NCBI GenBank assembly: GCA_034430115.1
Contig: DAOUFG010000078.1
Location: 1 to 64,000, forward strand
Source of the DNA: CAIXPS01 sp034430115
Lineage (GTDB): Bacteria > Chloroflexota > Anaerolineae > J036 > Brachytrichaceae
Length of the DNA: 64,000 nt
Direction of reading: 5' to 3'
A program made the position numbers and the translations under genes. Positions within the stretch are counted from its first letter, which is position 1. Each line of letters begins with the position of its first letter. Positions 54,051-63,559 of this stretch are shown here, in pieces. The notes under the pieces are model-generated. The model was not told the DNA's origin. It saw only the letters and a program-made list of their open reading frames with translations, and made no database searches.

Positions 54051-55259
54051 ATGGCTGACCTTTTTGACAAAATCGCAAATGACAGCACGCTGCAGCAGGC
54101 ACGCATGGGCCGCGAAATGGGCATCTACCCATATTTCAAGCCCCTGTCTGAAACTGAAGGCACGGAAGTGGTGATCGACGGGAAGCGTCTGATCATGATC
54201 GGCTCCAACAACTACCTGGGGCTGACGACTCACCCACACGTGAAGCAGGCGGCAATCGAAGCCATCCAGAAATATGGTACCTCATGTACAGGCAGCCGAT
54301 TTTTGAATGGCTCACTGGAATTGCACAAGGAACTGGAACGCCGGCTGGCAAAGTTCATTGGCAAAGAGGCAGCCATCGTGTTTAGCACCGGCTATCAGAG
54401 CAACCTGGGCGCGATCACCGCGCTGATGGATCGAGACGACATCGCCATCTGTGACAAAGATGCGCATGCCTCACTGGTGGACGCGGTGAAGATGTCGGGC
54501 TGCCAGATGAAGCGCTTCCGCCACAATGACATGGCCGACCTGGAGCGCCTGTTGAAAGAGACCCAGGGCACAGCACGCATGATCATCGTGGACGGCGTCT
54601 ACTCAATGGGCGGCGACCTGGCCAACGTGCCGGAGATCATCGCGCTGTGCAAGCAGTATGGCGCGCGCTTCTTCCTCGACGATGCGCATGGCCTGGGCGT
54701 GATGGGCGAAGGCGGGCGCGGCACGTGCTGGCACTTCAACGCCATCAACGACGTGGACGTGGTGATGGGCACGTTCAGCAAGTCGTTCGCCTCGTTGGGC
54801 GGCGTGATCGCCGGCGATAAGGACGTGATCGACTTCATCCAGCACAAGGCGCGCCCGTTCATCTTCAGCGCCTCCATGCCGCCCGCCAACGTGGCGGCGG
54901 TGCTGGCCTGCCTGGACGTCATCGAACAGGACCCGGGTTACGTCCAGAACGTGCACCGCCAGGCGGCCAAAGTGCGCAAGGCCCTGCGCGAGATGGGCTA
55001 CAACTGCGGCGAGAGCGTCACGCCGGTGGTGCCCGTTTACACCGGCAGCGAGATGAACACCATCTTCGCCTGGAAGGCGTTCTACGATCACGGCGTGTAC
55101 GTGAACCCCGTGCTGCCGCCGGCGGTGCCGCCAAACAAGAGCTTGTTGCGCACCAGCTACATGGCCAGCCACACCGACGAGCAGATTGATCGGGTGATCA
55201 AGGCGTTCTACGAGGTAGGCACCTACATCGGCCTGATCGAGGATAAAGCGACGGCCTGA
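54051..55259 (+). CDS. PLP-dependent alpha-oxoamine synthase (serine palmitoyltransferase/KBL-like)
   Basis: The 402-residue PLP enzyme condenses an amino acid with an acyl-CoA. Motifs: GSNNYLGLTTHPHV, GTSCTGSRFLNGS, the FLDDAHGLGVMG aspartate-histidine pair and the PLP lysine in GTFSKSFASLGG. The N-terminal segment MGREMGIYPYFKPLSETEGTEVVIDGKRLIM is like that of bacterial serine palmitoyltransferases rather than BioF or glycine C-acetyltransferase, but I cannot separate these by eye with certainty. AGAGG precedes the ATG. If it is an SPT, the cell would make sphingoid bases. A terminator follows the gene. Confidence 0.88.
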   Translation: MADLFDKIANDSTLQQARMGREMGIYPYFKPLSETEGTEVVIDGKRLIMIGSNNYLGLTTHPHVKQAAIEAIQKYGTSCTGSRFLNGSLELHKELERRLAKFIGKEAAIVFSTGYQSNLGAITALMDRDDIAICDKDAHASLVDAVKMSGCQMKRFRHNDMADLERLLKETQGTARMIIVDGVYSMGGDLANVPEIIALCKQYGARFFLDDAHGLGVMGEGGRGTCWHFNAINDVDVVMGTFSKSFASLGGVIAGDKDVIDFIQHKARPFIFSASMPPANVAAVLACLDVIEQDPGYVQNVHRQAAKVRKALREMGYNCGESVTPVVPVYTGSEMNTIFAWKAFYDHGVYVNPVLPPAVPPNKSLLRTSYMASHTDEQIDRVIKAFYEVGTYIGLIEDKATA

Positions 55260-55287
55260 GCGTTTGCACTACGGTTCTCGCGCTCTC

Positions 55288-55326
55288 AACCAGCGGATGG
55301 CGACTGCCATCCGCTGGTTTGTTTTT
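55288..55326 (+). terminator. Strong rho-independent terminator
   Basis: AACCAGCGGATGGC (55288-55301) and GCCATCCGCTGGTT (55306-55319) form a perfect 14-bp stem with a 4-base loop, followed by TGTTTTT. It ends the EF-G/oxoamine-synthase transcript. Confidence 0.93.
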
Positions 55327-55523
55327 CCGGAGGAAGAGTACATCTGTTCACTTACCTACTCAAAGAACATCTCACCGTGTACAATTTTCATTAGGGTGAT
55401 TCACGTTACAAATCATCAGCCTATTCAGTTAGCGAACGATGATTTCCGTGCAGCAATACGTTTCAGGCTTCCATCAGCGCCGTCATCCGCTGAAGGAATG
55501 GTAGCTATTTTGCGGGGGGAGAA

Positions 55524-57260
55524 ATGACTAAAGCATCGTCAAAACGGTCGATAAACCTACTGCCGCATGTGGCCAGCTTTTTCATCTTGCTTTTGCTATT
55601 ACAAGCCTGTGCCTCCCCGACACGACGTGATGCCACCCAAACAACGGCGAGTACAGTTGTTAACTTAACCCCAACAGATGACGGGGTTATCCAACAGGCA
55701 CAGCCAATAGCGGACACACCAACTAACGTCCCTTCCGGCACTATCGCGCTGGCCACCTACACTGTACAACCCGGCGACACACTCTTTGGCATTGCTAGTG
55801 CATATGGCCTGCGACCGGAGACAGTGTTGTGGTCCAACTACGGCGTATTGAGAGATAACCCCGACTTGCTGAGTGTTGGGATGGAACTGGTCATTCCGCC
55901 GTCCGACGGACTAATCACCATAGCGGAAGAAGGTGACAGCATCGATGCTCTTGCACGTCGATTCCAGGTAAAGGCGGAAGACATCGTTAACGAGCCCACA
56001 AACAGGCTTACGAGCACCGACCAAGTGCTCACACCCGGACAACAACTGTTTATTCCAGGCGGGCAACGTGAGACGGGCATTTGGCTGTTGCCAAAACCAT
56101 CTGAACGCCAAACGCCAGTGCTAGCAGCACCACCTGCAGTAGCTGGTTGGACAGCTGACTATCGTCCAAATTGGATCGGATATTTGGACGCATCTGGCAC
56201 TCTCATTCTTGTTACTCCTGATGGATTGGGAGGTACTACTGCACAAACCAAGCTAGGTTGGCATGTCAACATCCAAGATAAACCCGGTGCCCCAATCATT
56301 GTCACACAAGCAGACAAGACAGGACATATTTCCACCTGGGTATTCAATCCAAGTACACAGAACGAATTCAACGAGATGTTGGCACAATGGCAACAAACTT
56401 TACAGGCTGAATACATGGCAGGTCCCTGCGTCGTGGGTATTAAGGGTCACGATGCCAATATCACTTTCATCGGGCCCCAAGCTCAGGCATGGTGCGCAGC
56501 GCTAGAGACGAATAGTTCATACAAGTATGTACGCCTTTCCACAGAACCAAACAGCATGCACATTGTGTGTGAAGTAGCTATCGATGGCGGACAAGTTCGC
56601 GTGCGAGATACGGGTGGACAAGTCATAGCCGCTGACATTTGCGAGCAACTGAAGGCATTCGGAGGAGATCCGCCACCGGCAAATTGGGATATTACTAAAA
56701 GCGTTCTATTGGCTAACGACACACTGGCAGATGCCCTGACATCACTTGAAAACAATGTGGAAGAACTAAAACAGGACACAAGTTTTGAGACCGTACTTGA
56801 TAAGTATGCTGAACTTTTGGCTCAAATGCAGGTTGACTACCAGAAAGAACAAGATGTTGGTTCAAAGTCACTTCCCTACTGCCAGAATCAAATAGACGCC
56901 CAAAATGCTTCTTATCAGGTTGAGAATGGTCTATATAGCGTTAAAAATAATGACTATGCGCTGGATAATTTGGGGGCCACGCTTCAGAATGACCTGGACA
57001 ATGTGACAACCAATATTGCGGCTGTTCAAACAAAATTAAAGGAACTTCAAGCTGCTGTTTTCGCCAACAAAATGGGATATCCATTACCAAGGTACACAGA
57101 GGACGATATTGACACATCCCTTGCAACTGCCCAAGCACAAGTTGACAGTTCAAGCAAAGCTCTTAACGATGCCAGAGTAAAGGCTGCCTCATTTGATAAG
57201 CAGGCTGCGGACCTTGCACAATCAGCCAGGCAACTCGCGGCCAGCATTAAGTGCCCCTAA
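55524..57260 (+). CDS. LysM-domain lipoprotein with C-terminal coiled coil
   Basis: The 578-residue product has a lipoprotein signal (LLLLLQACAS, Cys at about 29) and a Thr-rich linker. Two LysM domains bind peptidoglycan or chitin-like glycans: YTVQPGDTLFGIASAYGLRPETVLWSNYG at about 79-107, and a second from ITIAEEGDSIDALARRF. A middle domain of unknown type (about 200-400) contains four or five cysteines. The C-terminal about 180 residues are a long helical coiled coil (ELKQDTSFETVLDKYAELLAQMQ...AAVQTKLKELQAAV). It is surface-exposed and may bridge envelope to glycan. GGGGGGAGAA precedes the ATG. It is AT-richer than its neighbours. Confidence 0.85.
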   Translation: MTKASSKRSINLLPHVASFFILLLLLQACASPTRRDATQTTASTVVNLTPTDDGVIQQAQPIADTPTNVPSGTIALATYTVQPGDTLFGIASAYGLRPETVLWSNYGVLRDNPDLLSVGMELVIPPSDGLITIAEEGDSIDALARRFQVKAEDIVNEPTNRLTSTDQVLTPGQQLFIPGGQRETGIWLLPKPSERQTPVLAAPPAVAGWTADYRPNWIGYLDASGTLILVTPDGLGGTTAQTKLGWHVNIQDKPGAPIIVTQADKTGHISTWVFNPSTQNEFNEMLAQWQQTLQAEYMAGPCVVGIKGHDANITFIGPQAQAWCAALETNSSYKYVRLSTEPNSMHIVCEVAIDGGQVRVRDTGGQVIAADICEQLKAFGGDPPPANWDITKSVLLANDTLADALTSLENNVEELKQDTSFETVLDKYAELLAQMQVDYQKEQDVGSKSLPYCQNQIDAQNASYQVENGLYSVKNNDYALDNLGATLQNDLDNVTTNIAAVQTKLKELQAAVFANKMGYPLPRYTEDDIDTSLATAQAQVDSSSKALNDARVKAASFDKQAADLAQSARQLAASIKCP

Positions 57261-57474
57261 GCCATTCAATTCCATGCGCGCATCTGCACGCCTTCCCGTA
57301 GAGTGTTCTTGTAAGAATCACCCAGAGCCCATCGAAGGGATCACCTTGTCGATGGGGCCTGAGATCAGCGAGACGAATGATAGGAACTGCCGACGGACGC
57401 CGATAGTAGTATCTGCGTTCATCTGCGTGTATCGGCGGTTCATTCTGCTGGAGCAACCTGGCCACACCTGAAGT
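57261..57474. repeat. ATCTGCGTTCATCTGCG-type interspersed repeat
   Basis: GTATCTGCGTTCATCTGCGTGTATCGGCGGTTCATT near 57411-57443 is a widespread kind of interspersed bacterial repeat. It lies between convergent genes. No terminator of normal form is seen. Confidence 0.5.
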
Positions 57475-59859
57475 TCAAGTGCGTTCGGCGTATCGATCAA
57501 TCGCCGGAGCCAGCACGCCGAATTGATCGCACAACAAGCCTTCGTATCCGCTCGGCGCGCCGTCCCAGGTGCGCCAATCCACACCGCTGCCACAACCGCC
57601 ATAGGCCGTGCCGTCTCCCATGCTGGCGCACAGCCCGGTCAGGAGCTGATCGGCTTCCTCGCGCAGGCCCACCTTGTAGAGCGCGGCGATGAAGTGACGC
57701 GCCTGCGAATGGGTCAGCCCGCCATTTTGATAAGACCCCATCGGCAGGTTGTGCTGCATGCTGGCGGTATCTGCATCGGGGATGCGCCACAGGTTGCCCG
57801 GCAAGCCCAGGCGAGCATCCGGCAGGTTAGCGCGTTGTAATTCGCGCCACAGGCGGGTGATGATGTCCCGCGCCGGCGCATCTTCCACCAGCCCAACGTT
57901 GACCGCCGCGCCATTCACAAACAAAAAGGCGTGATCATGCAATGCGCCATCCTGGCTGCGCCAGCCGCCGAACCAGCCGGTCGCCGGGTTGAAGAACGCC
58001 GCCATAAAGCTGGCCCGCAATTGAGCCGCCCAATCCGCCAGGCCCTCTGCCAGCGCCGGCTGCCCCAGGCGCGGCAGCACATCCGCAAAGGTGCGCAGTG
58101 CCGGGTAGAGCAGGGCATTGGCAAAGGCATCCTTCCAACCGAACGAGATCACGTCAAACCAACAGGTGCTCCACTGGTGCTGTCCGCTAATGCCCACCCG
58201 GTAGGGGCTTTCGATCAATCCATCGCCGTCCAGGTCGCGTGCGCGCATGCGCCCCAGTTCCAGTTGAATGGCCGGCACATAATGAGCCAGCCATGCTGCG
58301 TCACCGGCAACCCGCAGGTAATCCGCCAGGCCCAACAACGCGCCGCTGCCGCTCATCAGGTACTCGTCCTCAAAGAGATGCTTACTGTGCGAGGACCAGC
58401 CACTGGCATAGCCTTGCCCGCCGTCCAGCCAGCGCTCCAGCGTGTCGCGCAGCAAATCGGTCGCGCGCAAGCCGGGCAGCACCTCGCCCATGCGCGTAGC
58501 GATGGCCGACCAGTTATCGGCGCAGATGATGGCGTGCATTGAGTTGCCATTGTTGGAGAAAGTGGCTGTGTCGGGCCGGTAGGTCAGCCCGGTGATTGCG
58601 CAACGATTCAGCATCCGCCGTGCCACAGCGGGTGCACCTGCGCTGATGCGCACGAGCGGGGTCGTCTCCAGTTGCCATTCCACTTCGGCCTGGTGCTTGC
58701 CTGCAAGGAGCAGATAATCGCCCTCCGGCTGGGGCAGTTCGCCGACCTTCAGTTCATTCGTCGTGGTGAAGATGGGGCGGATCGAATCGGCGCGCCAGAG
58801 CGCCTCACCCTGGGCGTTCACGCGCAGCGTGCCAAAGCGCGGCGCGTGTAACAACACCGGTAGGGTGAGCAACCCGGCTTCACCCTGGCGCGTAATTGCG
58901 CCAAGCGTCGTCGTGGGCGCAACACGGCTATCAAACGGCACATGCCAGGCGCTGGACTCCCAGGCACGCAAGGGGCGCTCGCCCACGCGCTCGGCGGAGA
59001 GCAACAGCCTATCGGGCTGCACCTCCCAGCGCAGCGAATATGTCTGTCCCACCCGCGCCAAGCGCAATTCATAGTGGATCACATTGCCCTCGATGCGCGT
59101 CGTCCCTTCAACGTCGTCATTGAGATACGAAAGCAGGTCCGGGGCCGTTTCCGGGCTGAGCCGCACCCCTTGCGACAGATAAGCGCGCAAAGGGTTGTTG
59201 AAAAACCCCATGTGGCCCAATTGCAATAGATTGTCGGACGTGCGGCCCTGCCCTTCTTCGTCCAGCGCCAGGTAGGAGAAGGCCGCCTTGCGCACCCGGA
59301 AGCCCACTTCGAGGTTCCGGGTGCGATAGCGCACTTCGCTCCCCAGCCACTCGGCCTGCACCCCGGCCGGTAAGGTCGCCAGGTCACACTGCGCCAGGGC
59401 CAGCACCGGTTCGCGATGCGCCGGCACAGGTTGTTCCGCCAGTTCGCCGTCGAGGATGACCCCATCCATGGCGATGTTCCATGCCGGCCACCAGTTATCG
59501 ACGGCGCAGCGGCGCAATTCCACCAAGACGGTCGCAGCCTCCAGGCCATGCAGATCGAACCACACCGTCTGCGCCGGATTCGCAGGTTGCGGCACATCGC
59601 GTAACGCCAGCGCGACTGTCCAGGTCTGGCCGTCTCCCACGAGCAGGCGTAGGTCGGTAACCCAATCGGTCTGCGGGTCGCTGCCACACTTGAAATAGCC
59701 GGTGCCCACGCGCAAGCCCAGGCGGTGCAGGCGCAGGGGCACCTCTGAGCGCACGCCGCGCGAATGGATGATGCGCCGGCGCGGCGCGCCCTGTTCATGC
59801 GGCAGCGGCGCCGTCCATACGGCGCGGCAGAAAGAAGATGGAAGGGTTAGTAAATCCAT
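57475..59859 (-). CDS. Glycosidase-like protein with (alpha/alpha)6-barrel
   Basis: The 794-residue product has an N-terminal beta-rich half (about 1-390) and a C-terminal helical half (about 410-790) that looks like the (alpha/alpha)6-barrel of glycogen-debranching, trehalase and GH63/GH78-type enzymes. Points seen are FEDEYLMSGSGALLGLADYLRVAGDAAWLAHYV, RDLDGDGLIESPYRVGISGQHQWSTCWFDVISFGWKDAFANALLYPAL and LPMGSYQNGGLTHSQARHFIAALYKVG. The substrate and clan are uncertain. AAAAGG lies nine bases before the ATG. It has no signal peptide, so it may act in the cytoplasm. Confidence 0.8.
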   Translation of the reverse strand: MDLLTLPSSFCRAVWTAPLPHEQGAPRRRIIHSRGVRSEVPLRLHRLGLRVGTGYFKCGSDPQTDWVTDLRLLVGDGQTWTVALALRDVPQPANPAQTVWFDLHGLEAATVLVELRRCAVDNWWPAWNIAMDGVILDGELAEQPVPAHREPVLALAQCDLATLPAGVQAEWLGSEVRYRTRNLEVGFRVRKAAFSYLALDEEGQGRTSDNLLQLGHMGFFNNPLRAYLSQGVRLSPETAPDLLSYLNDDVEGTTRIEGNVIHYELRLARVGQTYSLRWEVQPDRLLLSAERVGERPLRAWESSAWHVPFDSRVAPTTTLGAITRQGEAGLLTLPVLLHAPRFGTLRVNAQGEALWRADSIRPIFTTTNELKVGELPQPEGDYLLLAGKHQAEVEWQLETTPLVRISAGAPAVARRMLNRCAITGLTYRPDTATFSNNGNSMHAIICADNWSAIATRMGEVLPGLRATDLLRDTLERWLDGGQGYASGWSSHSKHLFEDEYLMSGSGALLGLADYLRVAGDAAWLAHYVPAIQLELGRMRARDLDGDGLIESPYRVGISGQHQWSTCWFDVISFGWKDAFANALLYPALRTFADVLPRLGQPALAEGLADWAAQLRASFMAAFFNPATGWFGGWRSQDGALHDHAFLFVNGAAVNVGLVEDAPARDIITRLWRELQRANLPDARLGLPGNLWRIPDADTASMQHNLPMGSYQNGGLTHSQARHFIAALYKVGLREEADQLLTGLCASMGDGTAYGGCGSGVDWRTWDGAPSGYEGLLCDQFGVLAPAIDRYAERT

Positions 59860-59905
59860 GGATGTGACCTTTTGAAGCTCAGAGTTGCGCGTCCCAACTC
59901 ATGCG

Positions 59906-60265
59906 TTAACGCTCCCGATAAACCTTATCTTCTACAGACGGAGCACGAATCATGAACGTCTCCACGGGTGGATGGACTTCGAGCACGGCGTGATATTGCC
60001 CCGCGGGGAAGCAACAAAATTCGCGTGGCCCAACGGTGAAGCGCTCACCCTCCACTTCCACAACCAATGAGCCGCTCAGCACGATGAAGCACTCGTCGCT
60101 GAGGGTGTGCAGGTGCGACACTTCACCACTGCCCACCCAATTTGTATCGGTGTTGTTGTACCAGATTTGGAGTTGTTGAGACTGAAAGCCGGTCTCGTCG
60201 CGTGGTGCGCGACCGGAGAGAAGCGTGGAATGATCGGGCAGCTTTTGAAGATGGAACTTCGTCAT
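59906..60265 (-). CDS. Cupin-domain protein
   Basis: A 119-residue single-domain cupin. The metal motif region HLHTLSDECFIVLSGSLVVEVEG and the second motif FPAGQYHAVLEVHPP are present, with the metal ligands His, His, Glu and His in the expected order. The N-terminus QLQIWYNNTDTNWVG is the beta-rich lead. A longer frame of seven codons exists upstream. The function is unknown. It is transcribed away from the truncated Fic gene. Confidence 0.82.
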   Translation of the reverse strand: MTKFHLQKLPDHSTLLSGRAPRDETGFQSQQLQIWYNNTDTNWVGSGEVSHLHTLSDECFIVLSGSLVVEVEGERFTVGPREFCCFPAGQYHAVLEVHPPVETFMIRAPSVEDKVYRER

Positions 60266-60327
60266 TAGCCTGATTGTATCGTCCAACTACACGAAGCAAA
60301 GTAGAGGTGTAAGGGGATGACCAAAGG

Positions 60328-60867
60328 TTGGCTCTCATTCATTACCAGTTCGAAGCCATCCATCCATTTCTGGATGGGAATGGACGCATTGGACGGCTAC
60401 TCGTCTCCCTGCTCCTGGTGAACTGGAACTTATTGCCGTTGCCACTCCTTTACCTGAGCGCCTTCTTCGAACAGCATCGCCAGGATTATTACCATCTCCT
60501 GCTTGAGGTGAGCAAGCATGGTGCATGGCGCGAGTGGCTAACCTTCTTCTTGCAAGGTGTGAGCCAGCAAGCCCAGGACGCCATCGATCGGGCCAAGAAG
60601 CTGCAAGATTTGCAAATCGAATGGCGACAGATGGTTACACAAACGCGCGCCTCAGCCTCTTTGGTACATCTCACCGAGAGCTTATTCAAATCGCCAATTG
60701 TGACAATTCCCATGGTGCAAAAGACACTCGGCGTTACATATCGCAGTGCTCAATTGGATGCCGAAAAGCTCATTCGGCTGGGGATTCTCCAACCAATAAG
60801 CAGTAGATCTCAAAGAGGCAAAGCATTCGTAGCTGCCAAGATACTCCACATAACGGGCGAGGGCTAA
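60328..60867 (+). pseudogene. 5'-truncated Fic-domain gene
   Basis: The translation begins (TTG) at LALIHYQFEAIHPFLDGNGRIGRLLVSLLLV, the full Fic active-site motif HPFxDGNGRxGR, and continues with a normal C-terminal half including a winged-helix region (VQKTLGVTYRSAQLDAEKLIRLGIL). Fic proteins of this layout are about 360-380 residues. About 190 N-terminal residues, including the inhibitory and flap parts, are missing. The sequence upstream switches directly into the divergent cupin gene. Fic proteins transfer AMP to target hydroxyls, but without the N-terminal half this product is unlikely to be active, and a true start is not evident. Confidence 0.75.
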
Positions 60868-61002
60868 CAGGGCTTATTATACTTTTTAGCCCAAAAGTAT
60901 AATGGGGGCGATTGGAATTGTACCTTTTTACTACTTCTCACTTTAGCCACAACAAGTAGCCCTTCCTTCTCTCCTCGCCAGATAAGCCCTAAAATCAGAT
61001 CC

Positions 61003-61695
<693 letters not shown>

Positions 61696-61755
61696 CCCGT
61701 TGCTGACACATGATTGACACGCGCTCACCGTAGAACTGATCAATACGAGGAAATG

Positions 61756-61820
61756 AAGAATGAAACGTGAAACGTAAAGAATGCGCTGCAGACTTCTCAC
61801 GTTTCATGTTTCACGTTTCA
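61756..61820. repeat. ATGAAACGTGAAACGT-type inverted repeat
   Basis: GAAGAATGAAACGTGAAACGTAAAGAATG faces CTCACGTTTCATGTTTCACGTTTCA. It separates the response-regulator and kinase genes and could form a hairpin. It is the same family as at 14740, 15786 and 46075. Confidence 0.55.
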
Positions 61821-61830
61821 ATTGCCCAGT

Positions 61831-63357
61831 ATGTTCAAGCGACTAACGACCCGCCTGGTGCTCAGCCAGCTATTCGTGATCGGCGCGGCGACGGCAATTT
61901 TGATCTTCGTCTTGCTATCGCTGGTGCAAAACTACTTCGTGCAAGCCACGCTGGATAGCCTGCTCATTCAGGCCCGCCTGAGCGCACAAATGGTGACGCC
62001 CGGCAGCGCTACCGCACTTAACAACATCCAGCAGTCGCAACTGCCGTCGGCGTCCAACAGCATCCAGAACAATGCCCAAAGCCCATCCGCGCTCCAGGTG
62101 CAGAACGTCACGCCGACGCTCGATCTCTCGCAAAGCCTGCCGGCACTGAGCAATGGCTTGCGCCTGAGCCTGGACCTGGAAACGCGCGTGCGCATCGTCA
62201 ATGCGAATGGGATGGTTGAGTCCGACAGCGCCGGCACCGACCTGGGGCACAACGTCGGCGACGTGCCCGCCGTAAAGGCAGCGCTGGCGAACCAGGAGTC
62301 CGCCTACGCCGAAGGCACCGAAGCCCTTGCGGCGGTTCCCTTGCCGCGCGTGGGTCGCGTGGTCGGCGTGGCCTTCCTCAGCCAGCCGCTGCGCGACGTC
62401 AGCAACGTCATGGCCGACCTGCGCGCACGACTGCTGATTTCGGCGGCGATTGCGCTCATCTTTGCGGCGCTGGTGGGAGTGTTCCTGGCGCGTGGCATCG
62501 CCCGCCCTGTGCGCCAACTGACCATCGCCGCCAACGAACTGGCGCAAGGCGAATTTGACTACCCGTTGGAGGCTTCCTCGCCCGATGAACTGGGCGACCT
62601 GGCGCGCGCCTTTCGCCGCATGCGTGACGACCTGCAACAGATGTTACAGGCGCGCACCGACCTGGTGGCGAACGTCAGCCACGAGTTGCGCACGCCGCTG
62701 ACGGCCATCAAAGGGCTGGTGGAAACATTGCGCGCCGGCGCCGTGGAAGATACCGCCGTGCGCGACACGTTCCTGGCTTCCATCGAGCAACAGACCGACC
62801 GCCTGACTCGTCTGGTGAACGACTTGCTGATCCTTTCGCGTGCCGACTCACAGGCGCTGGCCCTGCAAGTGCGCCCGGTGGACCTGACGGCCCTGGCACA
62901 TGCGTGCGTGCAGCAACTGGCCCCCAGGGCTGCGGCCACCCAGGTGACGCTGAAGGTGGAAGGCCCGTCCCTCACGGCGACTATCGACCCCGACCGGATT
63001 CAGCAGGTGCTGGTCAACTTGCTGGACAATGCCATCCGCTTCTCGCCACCCGGCGAGACGGTGAACGTCCGCATTTCCCAGGCGACGGATGGCGTGCGCG
63101 TCGCAGTGAGCGATCAGGGGCCTGGGATGGACGAAGCGGAGCAAGCGCGCGTGTTCGAGCGCTTCTACCGGGGCGATAAATCCCGTGTGCGCAGGGATGA
63201 TAGCGGTGCAGGGCTGGGGCTCTCCATTGCCGAGGCACTGGTGCGCGCACATGGCGGCGAGATTGGCATCCATAGCCGGCCCGGTCACGGCACCAGCGTG
63301 TGGTTCACGCTTCCGAAGGGAGGGATTGGAGATGAGAGATTAGAGGCTGGAGATTAG
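61831..63357 (+). CDS. Membrane-bound histidine kinase (HAMP, HisKA, HATPase)
   Basis: The 508-residue sensor has two membrane helices (about 12-35 and 203-223), an extracytoplasmic sensory domain between them rich in Ser and Gln, a HAMP domain (about 224-275), the HisKA phospho-acceptor H in ANVSHELRTPLTAIKG and the ATPase with N-box QVLVNLLDNAIRFSPPGE and G1/F/G2 boxes (VSDQGPGMDEAEQARVFERFYR, GAGLGLSIAEALVRAHGGEI). The last about 10 residues (GIGDERLEAGD) are encoded by a GAGATTAGAG repeat that contains the stop. It probably phosphorylates the regulator encoded just upstream. Confidence 0.93.
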   Translation: MFKRLTTRLVLSQLFVIGAATAILIFVLLSLVQNYFVQATLDSLLIQARLSAQMVTPGSATALNNIQQSQLPSASNSIQNNAQSPSALQVQNVTPTLDLSQSLPALSNGLRLSLDLETRVRIVNANGMVESDSAGTDLGHNVGDVPAVKAALANQESAYAEGTEALAAVPLPRVGRVVGVAFLSQPLRDVSNVMADLRARLLISAAIALIFAALVGVFLARGIARPVRQLTIAANELAQGEFDYPLEASSPDELGDLARAFRRMRDDLQQMLQARTDLVANVSHELRTPLTAIKGLVETLRAGAVEDTAVRDTFLASIEQQTDRLTRLVNDLLILSRADSQALALQVRPVDLTALAHACVQQLAPRAAATQVTLKVEGPSLTATIDPDRIQQVLVNLLDNAIRFSPPGETVNVRISQATDGVRVAVSDQGPGMDEAEQARVFERFYRGDKSRVRRDDSGAGLGLSIAEALVRAHGGEIGIHSRPGHGTSVWFTLPKGGIGDERLEAGD

Positions 63358-63559
63358 GAGAACCACGGATGACACGGATTGCACGGATTAAATCTGAGTC
63401 ATCCGTGGTTGATTCAATCCCACATCTCCAATTTCTTTTTTGTGTTCTTTGTTGCTTTGTTTCTTCGTGTAGAGATATTCTTTACGATTGCCTCACGCTT
63501 GCCACAGCGCTGACACATCCCTCTTCTACACTGGGTTCAATTTCTCACTGGAGGCAAAC
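63358..63559. repeat. Interspersed repeats between kinase and SIMPL gene
   Basis: GATGACACGGATTGCACGGATT and its inverse ATCCGTGGTT form one element. CCCACATCTCCAATTTC belongs to the GAGATTGGAG family, and TTTTTTGTGTTCTTTGTTGCTTTG is a third type. The GGAGGC just before the next ATG is a good ribosome-binding site. No gene is seen. Confidence 0.55.

Noticed and set aside
60328..60867. Working Fic toxin or toxin-antitoxin module
   Set aside because: The N-terminal half is missing and no antitoxin gene is adjacent.
61800..61820. parS-like GTTTCACGTTTCA in the kinase upstream repeat
   Set aside because: It shares words with parS but is not palindromic. It belongs to the ATGAAACGT interspersed repeat family.
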